Origin: CAWCUU01 sp963798855
Lineage (GTDB): Bacteria > Gemmatimonadota > Gemmatimonadetes > Longimicrobiales > RSA9
Assembly: GCA_963798855.1 (NCBI GenBank)
Contig: CAWCUU010000004.1
Span: 62,001-126,000, forward strand
Reading direction: 5' to 3'
Length of the DNA: 64,000 bases
Part shown: piece by piece, positions 33,351 to 42,819 of the stretch
How the letters are laid out: each line of letters starts with the position of its first letter
How positions within the stretch are numbered: position 1 is the first letter of the stretch
Notes under the pieces: model-generated
Told to the model about the DNA's origin: nothing
The model's database searches: none
Seen by the model: only the letters and a program-made list of their open reading frames with translations
Made by a program: the position numbers and the translations under genes

Positions 33351-35492
33351 GTGATCGCACTCGATTCGCACGCTCTACGCAGAGAACATGCGGCCGCCCG
33401 GGCCCGCGGCTGCGCGCTCAGGCCACTCCGCATCGGCGCCCTGGTCCTGGCGATTGTCGCGTGCGCCTGCGCCAGGCGCGGAGCACCGACGCTCTCCGGC
33501 GAGTGGGACGCCTACGTAGCGCTCGGCTCGACCGAGCACGGCGGCTTCGAGGGGTGGCGGCGGATGGGCTTCGCGCACTTCGCGGACGCCGACTCCGGAT
33601 TCGTCGGGTCGATCCGGCGTCGCGCTGGCGAGCCGATGCTCGGCGTGACACGCGTGAGCGCGGAGGGCGACTCCATCGTGCTCGCGGGCGACGACGAACA
33701 CTCCCTCCGGGCCGCCTGGCGCGGCGACACCCTCACCGGTGTCCTGCTGGAGGGAGGCGAGCCCGCCGGTCGGCGCATCCGTCTGGTGAGGCGGTCCACT
33801 CCCTTCGTCGCCGAGACGTACTACCAGCTCTGGCCTGGCGCGGTGTCCGACTCGCAGTACGCGATCACGGAGGACACCGCGGTATTCATGACCACGCGCG
33901 ACGGCGCCCGTCTCGTCAGCTACATCGCGCGCCCCGTCGGGACCGGTCCTTTCGGCGTCGTCCTCCAGCGGACGCCGTACACGCGCATCCTGCATTCGGC
34001 GGGTAGGTACTGGGCGTCGCGCGGCTACATCTTCGTCGCCCAGCACGTGCGCGGTCGCGACATCTCCGACGGCGACGACTTCGGCGACTACGACACGGAC
34101 GTCGAGGACGGCTACGACGCCGTGGAATGGGCGGCGAGGCTGCCGGGCGCGAACGGCCGCGTCGGCCTGATCGGTCACTCCGATGAGGGCCGGCTCGCCT
34201 GGTACGCCGCCGTGAGTGCGCCGCCGCACCTCGCAGCTCTCGCGCCGACGGCGGCCACCGGCGATCCGTGGCGGATCGTCCCGTACGAGGACATGGTGTT
34301 CTCGCCGATCAACGTCGCTTGGGCGTGCCTCATGCGCGCGCGCACGCTACAGAGCACGGCCGATCTCGACATCGGCACGGCGATCGCGCACCTCCCCGTG
34401 AGCGACCTGCCGCAGCAGCTCGGTTGCGGGGAGGTTCCGCTCTGGAACCGCTGGCTCGCGCACCCCACGCTCGACGCGTACTGGCGCGCGCATGCCGTGA
34501 CGAGCAGGATCGCGAACGTGCGGGCGCCCGTACTCCAGATCTCGGGCTGGTACGACGACTCGCGCGGGCCGATCGACTACACGGAGGCGCTGAGCAAGGT
34601 GCCCGCGCCACCCGTTCATGCGGCTCGTCATGGGTCCCGGCGCCCACAAGGGCGTCGACTACGTGACCGGCGACTTCGGCGCTCGGAGTCACGGGTCGAC
34701 TCGCGGCGGCTGCAGCTCCGCTGGTTCGACCACTACCTCCTCGGCAAGGACAACGGCGTGGACAGGGAGCCGCCGGTCGACATCTTCGTCCTCGGCGACG
34801 ACGCGTGGCGGCAGGAAGCGGCGTGGCCGCTCGCGCGCGCCGTTTCGACGAAGTGGTACGCGTCGTCCGGCGGGGCGGCGAACACGAGCGCCGGGGATGG
34901 GGTGCTCGACACCATTCCCCCGACCGGCGCTCCCGCCGACACGTTCACCTACGACCCGGCCGATCCGACGCCGTTCCTGATCGACTCCCGCGAGCTCGAG
35001 ACGTCGCTGAACGAGGATTACTCAGGCATCGAAGCTTCGAGGCGCGACGAGCTGATCTTCACGTCGAAGCCGATCACGGAGCCGGTGGAGGTGACCGGCC
35101 CGATGTCCGCCACGCTCTGGGCAGCCACCGACGCGCGGGACACGGACTGGTACGTCATGCTGCTCGACGTCTTCCCGGACGGTCGCGCCGAGCGCGTCCA
35201 GGACGGCGTCGCGCGTGCGCGCTTCCGCAACGGCTTCGACAGCGCCTCGCTGCTCACGCCGGGAAGCGTGCAGCGCTACGACATCGACCTCTGGTTCACG
35301 TCCCGGGTCTTCGAGCCCGGGCACCGCATCCGGATCGCCGTGTCCTCGGCGCTCTTCCCGAAGTACGATCGCAACCTCAACACCGGCGGCGACAACGAGG
35401 GCGACACGACCTTCGTCGCCGCGCACCAGCGGCTGCTGCACGACGCGGATCACCCGTCGCACGTCGTGCTGCCGGTGGTGGCGCGGCGGTGA
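33351..35492 (+). CDS. CocE/NonD-type X-Pro dipeptidyl-peptidase family hydrolase (double frameshift)
   Basis: About 713 residues; the GTG at 33351 is the nearest start before a lipoprotein-like signal ('LRIGALVLAIVACACA'), so the start is uncertain. After an ~100-residue prefix domain comes the S15 alpha/beta-hydrolase: 'FGVVLQRTPYTR', the nucleophile Ser in GLIGHSDEGRLAWY, Asp in 'ISGWYDDSRG', and a C-terminal jelly-roll ('VEVTGPMSATLWA', 'RIRIAVSSALFPKYDRN'). Between about 34613 and 34690 the literal frame reads nonsense, while the next frame gives the expected 'FMRLVMGPGAHKGVDYV' with the catalytic His. Two compensating one-base indels therefore remove the His from the literal protein. 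Exported hydrolase of unknown substrate. Confidence 0.75.
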   Translation: MIALDSHALRREHAAARARGCALRPLRIGALVLAIVACACARRGAPTLSGEWDAYVALGSTEHGGFEGWRRMGFAHFADADSGFVGSIRRRAGEPMLGVTRVSAEGDSIVLAGDDEHSLRAAWRGDTLTGVLLEGGEPAGRRIRLVRRSTPFVAETYYQLWPGAVSDSQYAITEDTAVFMTTRDGARLVSYIARPVGTGPFGVVLQRTPYTRILHSAGRYWASRGYIFVAQHVRGRDISDGDDFGDYDTDVEDGYDAVEWAARLPGANGRVGLIGHSDEGRLAWYAAVSAPPHLAALAPTAATGDPWRIVPYEDMVFSPINVAWACLMRARTLQSTADLDIGTAIAHLPVSDLPQQLGCGEVPLWNRWLAHPTLDAYWRAHAVTSRIANVRAPVLQISGWYDDSRGPIDYTEALSKVPAPPVHAARHGSRRPQGRRLRDRRLRRSESRVDSRRLQLRWFDHYLLGKDNGVDREPPVDIFVLGDDAWRQEAAWPLARAVSTKWYASSGGAANTSAGDGVLDTIPPTGAPADTFTYDPADPTPFLIDSRELETSLNEDYSGIEASRRDELIFTSKPITEPVEVTGPMSATLWAATDARDTDWYVMLLDVFPDGRAERVQDGVARARFRNGFDSASLLTPGSVQRYDIDLWFTSRVFEPGHRIRIAVSSALFPKYDRNLNTGGDNEGDTTFVAAHQRLLHDADHPSHVVLPVVARR

Positions 35493-35493
35493 C

Positions 35494-35516
35494 GGCGTCC
35501 GGCCCGGCCGGACGCC
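35494..35516. terminator. Hairpin between convergent genes
   Basis: GGCGTCCGG-CCCGG-CCGGACGCC, a perfect nine-base-pair stem with a five-base loop, directly after the CocE-type stop and before the YCII-family stop. No T-run. Confidence 0.55.
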
Positions 35517-35538
35517 GCGACCGCCGCGACCGAGTCCC

Positions 35539-35922
35539 TCACACCTCCGCGGGTCCGGACGCCTCGGGCCCGAACTCCGGTCCGTCCAGCGGACGCACCT
35601 CGCACTCGACGTCCCACTCGTCGCCGTGCACCTCGAGGAAGCGCTTCGTCAGCTCGATCGCCTCCTCCTTCGAGCTCGCCTCGAGGATCGCGTAGCCGCC
35701 GACCACCTCCTTCGTCTCGGTGAACGGCCCGTCCGTGACCGACAGCTTGCCGAAGCGGGACCGCACCCGCACGCCTTCCGAGCTCGGCCGGAGCCCGGCC
35801 GTCCGGACCAGCGACCCGGCCCGGAACATCTCGTCCATCAGCTTGCCCATGTCCTCCATGAGCCGCTCGCTCGGCACCTGACCGGTGCTCTCGTTGATAC
35901 GGACCATCGACAGGTATCGCAC
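35539..35922 (-). CDS. YCII-related (DGPF-domain) protein
   Basis: 127 residues from a GTG at 35922, six bases after GGAGG; the sequence opens RYLSMVRINES as family members do. 'FGKLSVTDGPFTETKEVVGG' is the DGPF signature, followed by 'YAILEASSKEEAIELTKRF', the second beta-alpha unit of the ferredoxin-like fold. Such proteins often accompany ECF sigma factors, but none is seen here. Biochemical role not established. Confidence 0.88.
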   Translation of the reverse strand: MRYLSMVRINESTGQVPSERLMEDMGKLMDEMFRAGSLVRTAGLRPSSEGVRVRSRFGKLSVTDGPFTETKEVVGGYAILEASSKEEAIELTKRFLEVHGDEWDVECEVRPLDGPEFGPEASGPAEV

Positions 35923-36185
35923 TTCTCGCCTCCGTCTGCTGTGGCCGTGAACTTCGCCTCTACCTCGACGACGAGCGAAAGGCGGGCGGATCGACATGTC
36001 CGGACGCTGGAGGTCGGCCGACGGGCGGAGCTCGGCCGCACACCCGCCGGACGTCGTGCCCGCGGCTTGGTTGACTCGAGAGCGCGACCGGCCAAGCTTC
36101 GAATCGTTCCGCCGCGGCCGGACCGAACCGCGTCCGCACGCCCGTCGCCGGCCGCGGATCCGCCGCCGCACGGACAGGAGGCTTC

Positions 36186-36563
36186 ATGCCGGATCCGATC
36201 CTCTACATCGATCATTCCACTATCCGGCCCGGAAAGCTCGAGCATCTCCCGAGGGCGATGAAGCGACTATCCGACTTCATCGAGGCCAACAATCCCCACA
36301 TCCTCTCGTACAGCTTCCATCTCGATGAGAACGAGCGGCGCATGACGGTCATCGCCGTCCACCCCGATTCCGCAGCGCTCGTCCGCCACATGGAAATCGG
36401 CGATGCGGAATTCCGCAAGTTCGGCGACCTCGTGGAGCTCTCCTCGATCGCCGTCTACGGCGACGTGGACGACGGGGTGCTGGAGCGGCTGCACGCCAAG
36501 GCCCGGATGCTGGGACGCGGATCCGTCTCCGTCCACCCTCGTTGCGCCGGCTTCAGCCGCTGA
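36186..36563 (+). CDS. Small ferredoxin-fold protein, ABM-monooxygenase-like
   Basis: 125 residues with a strong ACAGGAGG site before the ATG. 'ILYIDHSTIRPGKLEHLPRA' followed by 'ERRMTVIAVHPDSAALVRHM' suggests the beta-alpha-beta pattern of the antibiotic-biosynthesis-monooxygenase (dimeric alpha/beta barrel) superfamily. No catalytic residue can be pointed to. Divergent from the YCII gene, which has a similar fold, with 263 bases between that hold no other gene. Confidence 0.6.
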   Translation: MPDPILYIDHSTIRPGKLEHLPRAMKRLSDFIEANNPHILSYSFHLDENERRMTVIAVHPDSAALVRHMEIGDAEFRKFGDLVELSSIAVYGDVDDGVLERLHAKARMLGRGSVSVHPRCAGFSR

Positions 36564-36698
36564 TCGTCGGCGCTCGATCGCCTGACGAAGGTCGGGTGCC
36601 AGTTTTCCCGAGCCCGGGACGGACCTTAGCTTCCGCGCGATCGACCGATACGGCCCCGCACGAGCGGCGCCCGCCATACACCCGTGAGACGACGTACC

Positions 36699-38654
36699 AT
36701 GATCCAGGCCGACACCATCGCGCCGCGCCCCGCGCCCGCGCTCGCCCTCGCCCTCACGCTCGCTCTTCTTCCGCTCGGCGCCGACGCGCAGCAGGCGCCG
36801 GTTCGGCCGCTCGGGGCCGCCGCCGACAACGCGACGCTGCCGATGCCGCGAGACCTACGGCGCGCGATCGCCGCCGGGACCCGCACCGTGACCGGCGCGC
36901 CGGGGCCGCGCTACTGGCAGAACCACGCGCGCTACGACATCGGCCTGGTCGTGAATCCGCCAGACCCCACCGTGAACGGAGTCGAGCACGTCGTCTACCA
37001 CAACGAGAGCCCGGACACGCTGGACCAGCTCGTCTTCAAGCTGATCAACAACATCCACAAGCCGGGGACCGCGCGCAGCCGCGGCGCGCCGCCCGAGTTC
37101 CTGACGCAGGGCTTGACGGTCGATTCGTTCGCGGTGAACGGCGCGAAGGCTCCCTTCCCGCAGGGCCCGATGGTGTTCACGTCGCCACACGTCGACCTGC
37201 CCGCGCCGCTGCTCCCCGGCGACTCCGTACGGCTCGCGCTCCGCTGGCACTACGACCTCGCGACGGGCGAGGGACGAGAAGGCGCCATCGACTCGACCAC
37301 GTTCTACCTCGCCTACTTCTATCCCGAGGTCGCCGTCTACGACGACTACCAGGGGTGGGACGACATCGAGTTCAATGGGCGGCAGGAATTCTACACGGAT
37401 TTCAACGACTACGACGTCACCATTCGCGTGCCGGCGGGATACGTGGTCTGGGGGACGGGGACGCTCGAGAACCCGGACGAGCTGTTGCAGCCGGGGGCGC
37501 TCGCGCGCTACCGCGCGTCGCTCACTGCGGACAGCGTGCTCCACATCGCGACGCGGGCGCAGATGCTCGCCCGCGAGGTGACGAAGGGAGGCGCCGCGCT
37601 GACCTGGCACTTCACGGCGAGCGACATCCCCGACGTCGCGTTCGGCCTGAGCGACCACTACGACTGGGACGGCACGAGCGTGGTCGTCGACGACGCGGCG
37701 CACCGCCGGGCGAGCGTGCAGTCGGCCTACAACGACACCGCCGCCGACTACCACCACATGGCGGAGTACGCGCGCCACTCGCTCGATTACTTCTCGCACG
37801 ACTGGCCCGGCGTGGCCTACCCGTACCCGAAGTCCACCGTCTTCCAGGGCTACGCGGACATGGAGTACCCGATGATGGTGAACGACGCCGCGGAGGCCGA
37901 CACCGCGATGTCGCGCTTCATCGCCGAGCACGAGATCGCCCACACGTACATGCCCTTCTACATGGGAATCGACCAGACTCGCTGGGGGTTCATGGACGAA
38001 GGCTGGGCGACGGCGTTCGAGTACTTCATCAACCGTGCGAACATGGGGCCGGCGTGGGCCGACAGCCTCTTCCGCGAGTTCCGCGTCGCGAGCTGGATCA
38101 ACGACCCCTCGCCGGCCGAGGACGTCCCGATCATCACCCCCGAGGATGTGCTCGGCGCCAGCGTCTCCTACGCCCACAACGCCTATGGAAAAGCCGCTCT
38201 CGGCTACCTGGCCGTGCACGACCTGCTCGGCGACACGCTGTTCCGCAAGGCGCTCCACGCGTACATGGACACCTGGCACGGCAAGCACCCTTCGCCGTGG
38301 GACTTCTTCTACTCGTTCGACGCGGCGACCGGCCGGGACCTGAGCTGGTTCTGGCGTGCGTGGTACTTCGACGCCAGCTACATCGACCGCGCGGTACAGG
38401 ACGTGCGCCGCACCGCCGACGGCTACACGCTGACGATCCGCAACGTCGGCGGCATGCCGGCGCCTTTCGACGTCGTGCTCACCTTCGCCGACGGGTCGAC
38501 GCAGCGGCTACACCAGACGCCCGGGGTGTGGCAGCCGGACCTATCGACAGCCACCGTGCAGGTGAAGACGGACAAGGCGCTTCGATCGGCGTCGCTGGAC
38601 GGCGGGATCTGGATGGACGCGACGCCGGCGGACGACGGGTGGACCGCGAGGTAG
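36699..38654 (+). CDS. M1-family zinc metallopeptidase (exported)
   Basis: 651 residues; signal peptide of repeated Ala-Leu ending GADAQQ. Residues ~40-330 form the beta-rich N-terminal domain ('NGVEHVVYHNESPDTLDQLV'). The zinc site is HEIAH at residues 411-415 with the third ligand Glu 18 residues further on in MDEGWATAFE, the gluzincin spacing. An aromatic-rich helical domain ('NAYGKAALGYLAVHDLLG') and a C-terminal beta-domain ('YTLTIRNVGGMPAPFDVVL') follow. The strict GAMEN exopeptidase motif is replaced by 'YADMEYPMMV', so the specificity may differ from classic aminopeptidase N. Starts at the second in-frame codon option (ATG 36699); a GTG at 36684 is possible. Confidence 0.85.
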   Translation: MIQADTIAPRPAPALALALTLALLPLGADAQQAPVRPLGAAADNATLPMPRDLRRAIAAGTRTVTGAPGPRYWQNHARYDIGLVVNPPDPTVNGVEHVVYHNESPDTLDQLVFKLINNIHKPGTARSRGAPPEFLTQGLTVDSFAVNGAKAPFPQGPMVFTSPHVDLPAPLLPGDSVRLALRWHYDLATGEGREGAIDSTTFYLAYFYPEVAVYDDYQGWDDIEFNGRQEFYTDFNDYDVTIRVPAGYVVWGTGTLENPDELLQPGALARYRASLTADSVLHIATRAQMLAREVTKGGAALTWHFTASDIPDVAFGLSDHYDWDGTSVVVDDAAHRRASVQSAYNDTAADYHHMAEYARHSLDYFSHDWPGVAYPYPKSTVFQGYADMEYPMMVNDAAEADTAMSRFIAEHEIAHTYMPFYMGIDQTRWGFMDEGWATAFEYFINRANMGPAWADSLFREFRVASWINDPSPAEDVPIITPEDVLGASVSYAHNAYGKAALGYLAVHDLLGDTLFRKALHAYMDTWHGKHPSPWDFFYSFDAATGRDLSWFWRAWYFDASYIDRAVQDVRRTADGYTLTIRNVGGMPAPFDVVLTFADGSTQRLHQTPGVWQPDLSTATVQVKTDKALRSASLDGGIWMDATPADDGWTAR

Positions 38655-38791
38655 GACTGCTGGTCGCGCTCGCAACTGCTCACCGCCGTGCCGGCGCGCG
38701 CACAGACGATCCTGAACACGGAGCGCCTCCAGCCGCGGGACGTCTCGGGGCGCGTTCCTGCGGATCGAAGGCTCCTTCGATCTACCAGCTT

Positions 38792-39901
38792 TCACTTCGT
38801 GCAGCTGCAGTCCAGCCGGTCCCGAACCCGCCTGGCGATGACGCCCGCCACGTGATCCGCGTCGCGACCCACGCCGGCGATGAACGTTGATGCCAGCGCG
38901 TGCTGGAACAGCTGCCCGACCATGTACATCCCTGGCTCTTCCGTGATCACGCCTCGCTCATGCGCCGGCTCGTCGCCCGAACGGAACGCGGGCCGGTCGA
39001 TCCACGAGAAGTCCGTACGGAACCCCGTGCACCAGATGACGTTGGCGACCTCCAGCACGGCTCCGTCGCCGAGTTGAGGCCGGCCGCCGCGTATTCCGAC
39101 GACCCTTCCCACACGGCGGACTCCCGCCGCGACGAGATCTCGCGGCTTCACCCGGATCAGCGGTGCGGCGTGCGCGCGCACGTACGGACGCGCCCGTCGC
39201 CCGATGGGCGTATTCGAGGTGAGAATGTGCTTGGCGATGAAGAGGAAGAGCGGCATGGCCACTCGCCCGGCGAGACTTCCGGGACGCGCGGGGAAGACCG
39301 GAACCCTGCTGCCCGCGAGCCACACCTCGCAGCGCGTAGCGAGATCCAGCGCGATCTCGGCTCCGGAGTTTGCGGCCCCGACGACGAGCACGGGACCCGG
39401 CTGCAGCTGACCCGGATTGCGGTAAGCGCTCGAATGCAGCTGCACCGTTTCGCGGTCGAGATCTCGCGCGAACGCCGGTATCCGAGCCTCCCGATGGGCG
39501 CCGGTCGCCAGGACCACGTGGTCCGCTTCGAAGCGCTGCTGCGCGGCCGCGACCACATACCGTGCTCCGCCGCACCTGATGTCATGAACGCGAGTGCCGG
39601 TACGGACGTCGGAGCGGAACCGCTGCGCGTACGCTTCCAGATAGTCCGCGAACTCGTTCTTGGTGTGGAACGCCCAGCGGGGGCCGGCGTGGCGCGCCCC
39701 CGGAAGCTCGCTCAGCCTCGCCGGCGTGAACAGGCGCAGAGAATCCCACTTCTCGCGCCAGCCGTCCCCGATCCGGTTGCTGGCTTCAAGGATCACGAAG
39801 GGCAGCCGCCGCCGCGCGAGGTGATAGCCGGTCGCGAGCCCGGCCTGTCCCCCGCCGATGATGACCGTCTCGACCCGCTCGGCCTCGATCCGCCCGGGCA
39901 T
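38792..39901 (-). CDS. Flavin-containing monooxygenase-like NAD(P)/FAD oxidoreductase (CzcO type)
   Basis: 369 residues from the ATG at 39901 behind GAGGAGG. First dinucleotide site 'VIIGGGQAGLATGYHLARRR' (FAD), then 'RIGDGWREKWDSLRLFTPAR', typical of CzcO/YeiG-like flavoproteins; second Rossmann site 'VLVVGAANSGAEIALDLA' (NADPH). The terminal 'VIWCTGFRTDFSWID' is the conserved ATG-like FMO segment. Cytoplasmic. Oxygenates or oxidises an unknown substrate. Longer readings upstream of 39901 overlap non-coding sequence. Confidence 0.88.
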   Translation of the reverse strand: MPGRIEAERVETVIIGGGQAGLATGYHLARRRLPFVILEASNRIGDGWREKWDSLRLFTPARLSELPGARHAGPRWAFHTKNEFADYLEAYAQRFRSDVRTGTRVHDIRCGGARYVVAAAQQRFEADHVVLATGAHREARIPAFARDLDRETVQLHSSAYRNPGQLQPGPVLVVGAANSGAEIALDLATRCEVWLAGSRVPVFPARPGSLAGRVAMPLFLFIAKHILTSNTPIGRRARPYVRAHAAPLIRVKPRDLVAAGVRRVGRVVGIRGGRPQLGDGAVLEVANVIWCTGFRTDFSWIDRPAFRSGDEPAHERGVITEEPGMYMVGQLFQHALASTFIAGVGRDADHVAGVIARRVRDRLDCSCTK

Positions 39902-40124
39902 TGTCGCCTCCTCATCGCAAGGTTCGACGGCACCCTGCAACCATCGTAGGCAAAGCCCGGCGTCCCCGCATCGGCAAGAACCCCCAACCGGGCGTGCCGA
40001 GGAGATGGGCAATCTCATGTAGCCGGGTCGGCAGTCCACGCCGCTCGAAGCCGAAGGCCGGCGCGGCGAGCGGCATGAGCCGAACGAGGGCCGACGAGCC
40101 CCACGTGTCCTGTCGCTCCGGCAT

Positions 40125-40286
40125 TCGGCGCAGATACTCAGGACCACGCGCTGCGAGGACAAGGTCGCCCTGCGCCCCACCATCGTGAACTGGCTGACCC
40201 GGGCGCAGGACGTGGAGCTGTTCGTGCAGGTCGTGCGAGAGCTGGCGGCCGACGTGGAGTCGCGCCGCGCTCCGGCCGCGGTCTAG
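40125..40286 (+). pseudogene. C-terminal remnant of a PLP-dependent group II decarboxylase
   Basis: This frame reads 'ILRTTRCEDKVALRPTIVNW' then LTRAQDVELFVQVVRELAADV and a TAG stop. This is the typical ending of aromatic-L-amino-acid decarboxylase-like proteins (L.TT...G...LR..I.N..T...DV..LV..V). The upstream part with the PLP lysine is missing; the preceding bases in this frame do not look like the family. It lies in the 392-base gap between the monooxygenase and the DUF2911 gene, which otherwise holds nothing convincing. Confidence 0.45.
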
Positions 40287-40293
40287 TGGTCCA

Positions 40294-41529
40294 CTAGGTC
40301 GTGGCTGGTCTGTTCTTCACCACGAAGGGCGCGCTCCAGCGGAAAGTGCCCCACTCCATGACCAGACGGCCTGCCGGCTCGCCCCCGCCGGCGCGACGGA
40401 GCTCGCCGCCGCTCCGGGCCGTATCGGGCTCCACGCGGATCGTGAAGCGCTCGACAAAGGAGGCCAGGCTATCGACGTCCATTGGGACACGCGCGATATC
40501 GTGGCTCGACTGATACGCCGTTCCCCACTGCCCCGTTTGCCGGTTGATGACGAGCTTCACGCCGTCCTTGTGCGGCAGCGTCCACAGCGTGTAGCTGCCG
40601 GCGTCGAGCTCCACGCCCGCGAGCCGGACAGGCCCCGAGATCATCAGCTGAGTCGCTGCATTTGCGCCTGTGCGCCACACCCGATCGTAGGGAATCAGCC
40701 CGCCGACGAGCGTCCGGCCGCGCGCCAGCGGACGGCTGTAGTCCACCATGAGCGTCGTGCCGGCGATCGACGCGCGCGTGGTGTCGCGCTCGCTAAGAGC
40801 TCGCGAGACGCCCTTCGCCTTCTCATCCGCGGCGAAGCGCGCTGCGATCGCGTCGAGGTCGGGGGCCTGGGCGATGCGCTCGACCTCCTGCTTGTACGTC
40901 GTGCCCTGGCCGGAGTAGGACAGCAGCCGGCCCCTTTCGTCCAGCCGCGCGACGCCCTCACCCGAGAGGCCGGTGCTCCACACCGAGTATCGGCCATCGC
41001 CGAGGTCGCGCACCCGCGCGAAGCCCACGTGCCCCTCGTCCCACCCCTCGAAGAAATACTGCCCGATGCGGGTCGTGTCCGGGCGACCCCTCGCCGCGTC
41101 GAGGAGCGGCTCGTACGTCGCGTAGACGAACGCGTTCCACGGCACGGTGACGACGTGCTGCCTGGGATACGCGACGCTGGTGGTCCCCGCCTTCGTGCGC
41201 GTGGACAGGCGGACCGCGCTGTCCGTGAACATCGCCGTGTGGTGGAGCTCGGCCGCATCCGGCGACGCATTGGGGATGGATGTGTCCATTGTCCAGCGTC
41301 GGATCGTGCCGTCCGGCGACAGCGTCGCCTCCCAGTGACGTCGCACCACGACCGGCGAGCGTCCGACCGCATCACCGACGATCCGGTCACCCGTGCGCTG
41401 GACCCATTCGACCGACGTCGTGTCGTCGCCCAGCGTCGCGACGAAGCCGTACGTCTCCGGCCGCTCCCGGTTGCAGGCGGCGAGGGACAGGAGGGCGGCC
41501 GGAAGGATCAGACGGAGTCGTGCGTTCAT
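40294..41529 (-). CDS. DUF2911-containing lipoprotein
   Basis: 411 residues, lipobox LSLAAC near residue 19. The first two thirds are a beta-rich domain of unknown function. Residues ~255-405 are DUF2911: 'LMVDYSRPLARGRTLVGGLI', 'YDRVWRTGANAATQL' and 'DAGSYTLWTLPHKDGVKLVI' are its conserved blocks. The function of DUF2911 proteins is not established; they are common in Bacteroidota and Gemmatimonadota periplasms. Minus strand, 204 bases after the next gene of the same strand. Confidence 0.85.
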   Translation of the reverse strand: MNARLRLILPAALLSLAACNRERPETYGFVATLGDDTTSVEWVQRTGDRIVGDAVGRSPVVVRRHWEATLSPDGTIRRWTMDTSIPNASPDAAELHHTAMFTDSAVRLSTRTKAGTTSVAYPRQHVVTVPWNAFVYATYEPLLDAARGRPDTTRIGQYFFEGWDEGHVGFARVRDLGDGRYSVWSTGLSGEGVARLDERGRLLSYSGQGTTYKQEVERIAQAPDLDAIAARFAADEKAKGVSRALSERDTTRASIAGTTLMVDYSRPLARGRTLVGGLIPYDRVWRTGANAATQLMISGPVRLAGVELDAGSYTLWTLPHKDGVKLVINRQTGQWGTAYQSSHDIARVPMDVDSLASFVERFTIRVEPDTARSGGELRRAGGGEPAGRLVMEWGTFRWSAPFVVKNRPATT

Positions 41530-41733
41530 GCGGAGCGTACCCGGTCATGGGCGACGGTTTCGCCGTCCGTCGAACGATGCGGCGGGCGGCGGTTCTGGAA
41601 TGCCCTTTACAGGAGGAAAACGTCCGCCCGGAAGAGATTGGGACAGCGGAGGGAAACCATCCGCCGGATTCCAGCGACGCCGTGGTGTCCGGCTGCGTCG
41701 ACCGCCTTCAGCCGCAGGAACGGCGGTCGGACT

Positions 41734-42819
41734 TCAGATTCTAGGAAACGCCGTCTTGAACTCGAACTTGCTGTCGGTCGTGGTGTGCCCGGCATCGCCC
41801 TGGAGCCCGATCGCCACGGTCCCCCAGAGCCAGTCGCCGAGACGGATCTCGACGCCGAGACTACCGCGCAGTATCGCCTGCTCCGACTCCCGGAATGACT
41901 CGTCGAGCGCGGAGTACACCTTGTAGGCGTTGCTCCCCGCATTGAACCGGACGCCGAGAGCCAGACTCTTCGTGTAGGACGACGCTCCGGCTTCCCGCTC
42001 TGCGCCCGCCCGCGCGCCCGCGACGAGCTGCCCCCAGCTTCCTACGCGCGACGCGTATGTGCCCCACGCCGAATAGGCCGTGAGGCGCGGATCGGCGCCG
42101 CTGGAGTCCGCGGCGTCTCCGCGGAGAGCGACGGCAAAATCGACCCCCGACGCGTTCCAGTACCGCTTCGCCCAACGCACGCGGATCTCCTTGCGCAGCT
42201 TCGCCACCTGCGCCGCTTCCGCGTCGGTGAGCACGAGCTCCGCGCGCGGTCCGACTCGGTCGCGAGCGGCCTGGTACACCTCGAGGATCTGCGTCGTCAG
42301 CGGCGTAACCTGTTCCTTCGCGGCGAACGACGCGTCCCCGCGAAGATCGGCCTCGTTTCGGACGGTGTAGCGGAGTCCCAGCGTGAGGGCAGAGAGCCCG
42401 TCACTCGCGGAATCTCTGAGCGCGCCGAAGGACATCCTCAGCGCGTAGAGCGCCTTCTGCTGCTCATAGCTCTTCTTGCTCAGTTCGGGCCCGGCGGTCA
42501 GCAGCGCGGGGACGAACTCGACGCCGAGCGATGCAGGCAGCCGAAACGACCCGGACGCGGTGCGGAAGCCGGACAGCATCAGCCCGAAGTCCTGTACCGA
42601 TCCGGGCCTGAGAACCGTGCCCGGCTCGTCCTCGAGAAGGTCGAACGCCGGCGCGTCGGGAATGGCGATGTCGACGATGAAGGAGTCGGCGGGGGCGCTG
42701 GCGAGATCCGGTAGCTGCGCGCGAGCCGGCCGGATCGACGCGGCGAGGACCACCAGGCCACCGAGTCCTCTGATGACCATGCGGCGCAGCCCCCCTCGCC
42801 GCGGCCGGCGGCTACTCAC
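41734..42819 (-). CDS. Exported protein of unknown function, possible outer-membrane barrel
   Basis: 361 residues with a GTG start that overlaps the upstream stop (GTGA). Signal peptide ending SIRPARAQ. The mature region has barrel-like strands near both ends ('LSALTLGLRYTVRN', 'GSLGVEIRLGDWLWGTVAIG') and a charged helical stretch in the middle ('QVAKLRKEIRVRWAKRYW'). I do not recognise the family. Its coupling to the 123-residue protein and the M15 peptidase puts it in the minus-strand operon beside the eCIS-associated genes. Confidence 0.55.
   Translation of the reverse strand: MSSRRPRRGGLRRMVIRGLGGLVVLAASIRPARAQLPDLASAPADSFIVDIAIPDAPAFDLLEDEPGTVLRPGSVQDFGLMLSGFRTASGSFRLPASLGVEFVPALLTAGPELSKKSYEQQKALYALRMSFGALRDSASDGLSALTLGLRYTVRNEADLRGDASFAAKEQVTPLTTQILEVYQAARDRVGPRAELVLTDAEAAQVAKLRKEIRVRWAKRYWNASGVDFAVALRGDAADSSGADPRLTAYSAWGTYASRVGSWGQLVAGARAGAEREAGASSYTKSLALGVRFNAGSNAYKVYSALDESFRESEQAILRGSLGVEIRLGDWLWGTVAIGLQGDAGHTTTDSKFEFKTAFPRI

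Noticed and set aside
39912..40124. Minus-strand 70-residue frame containing HEIAHLLG, like a metalloprotease zinc motif
   Set aside because: No protease-like sequence around the motif, no ribosome site, and it overlaps the promoter side of the monooxygenase gene; chance resemblance in GC-rich DNA is more likely.
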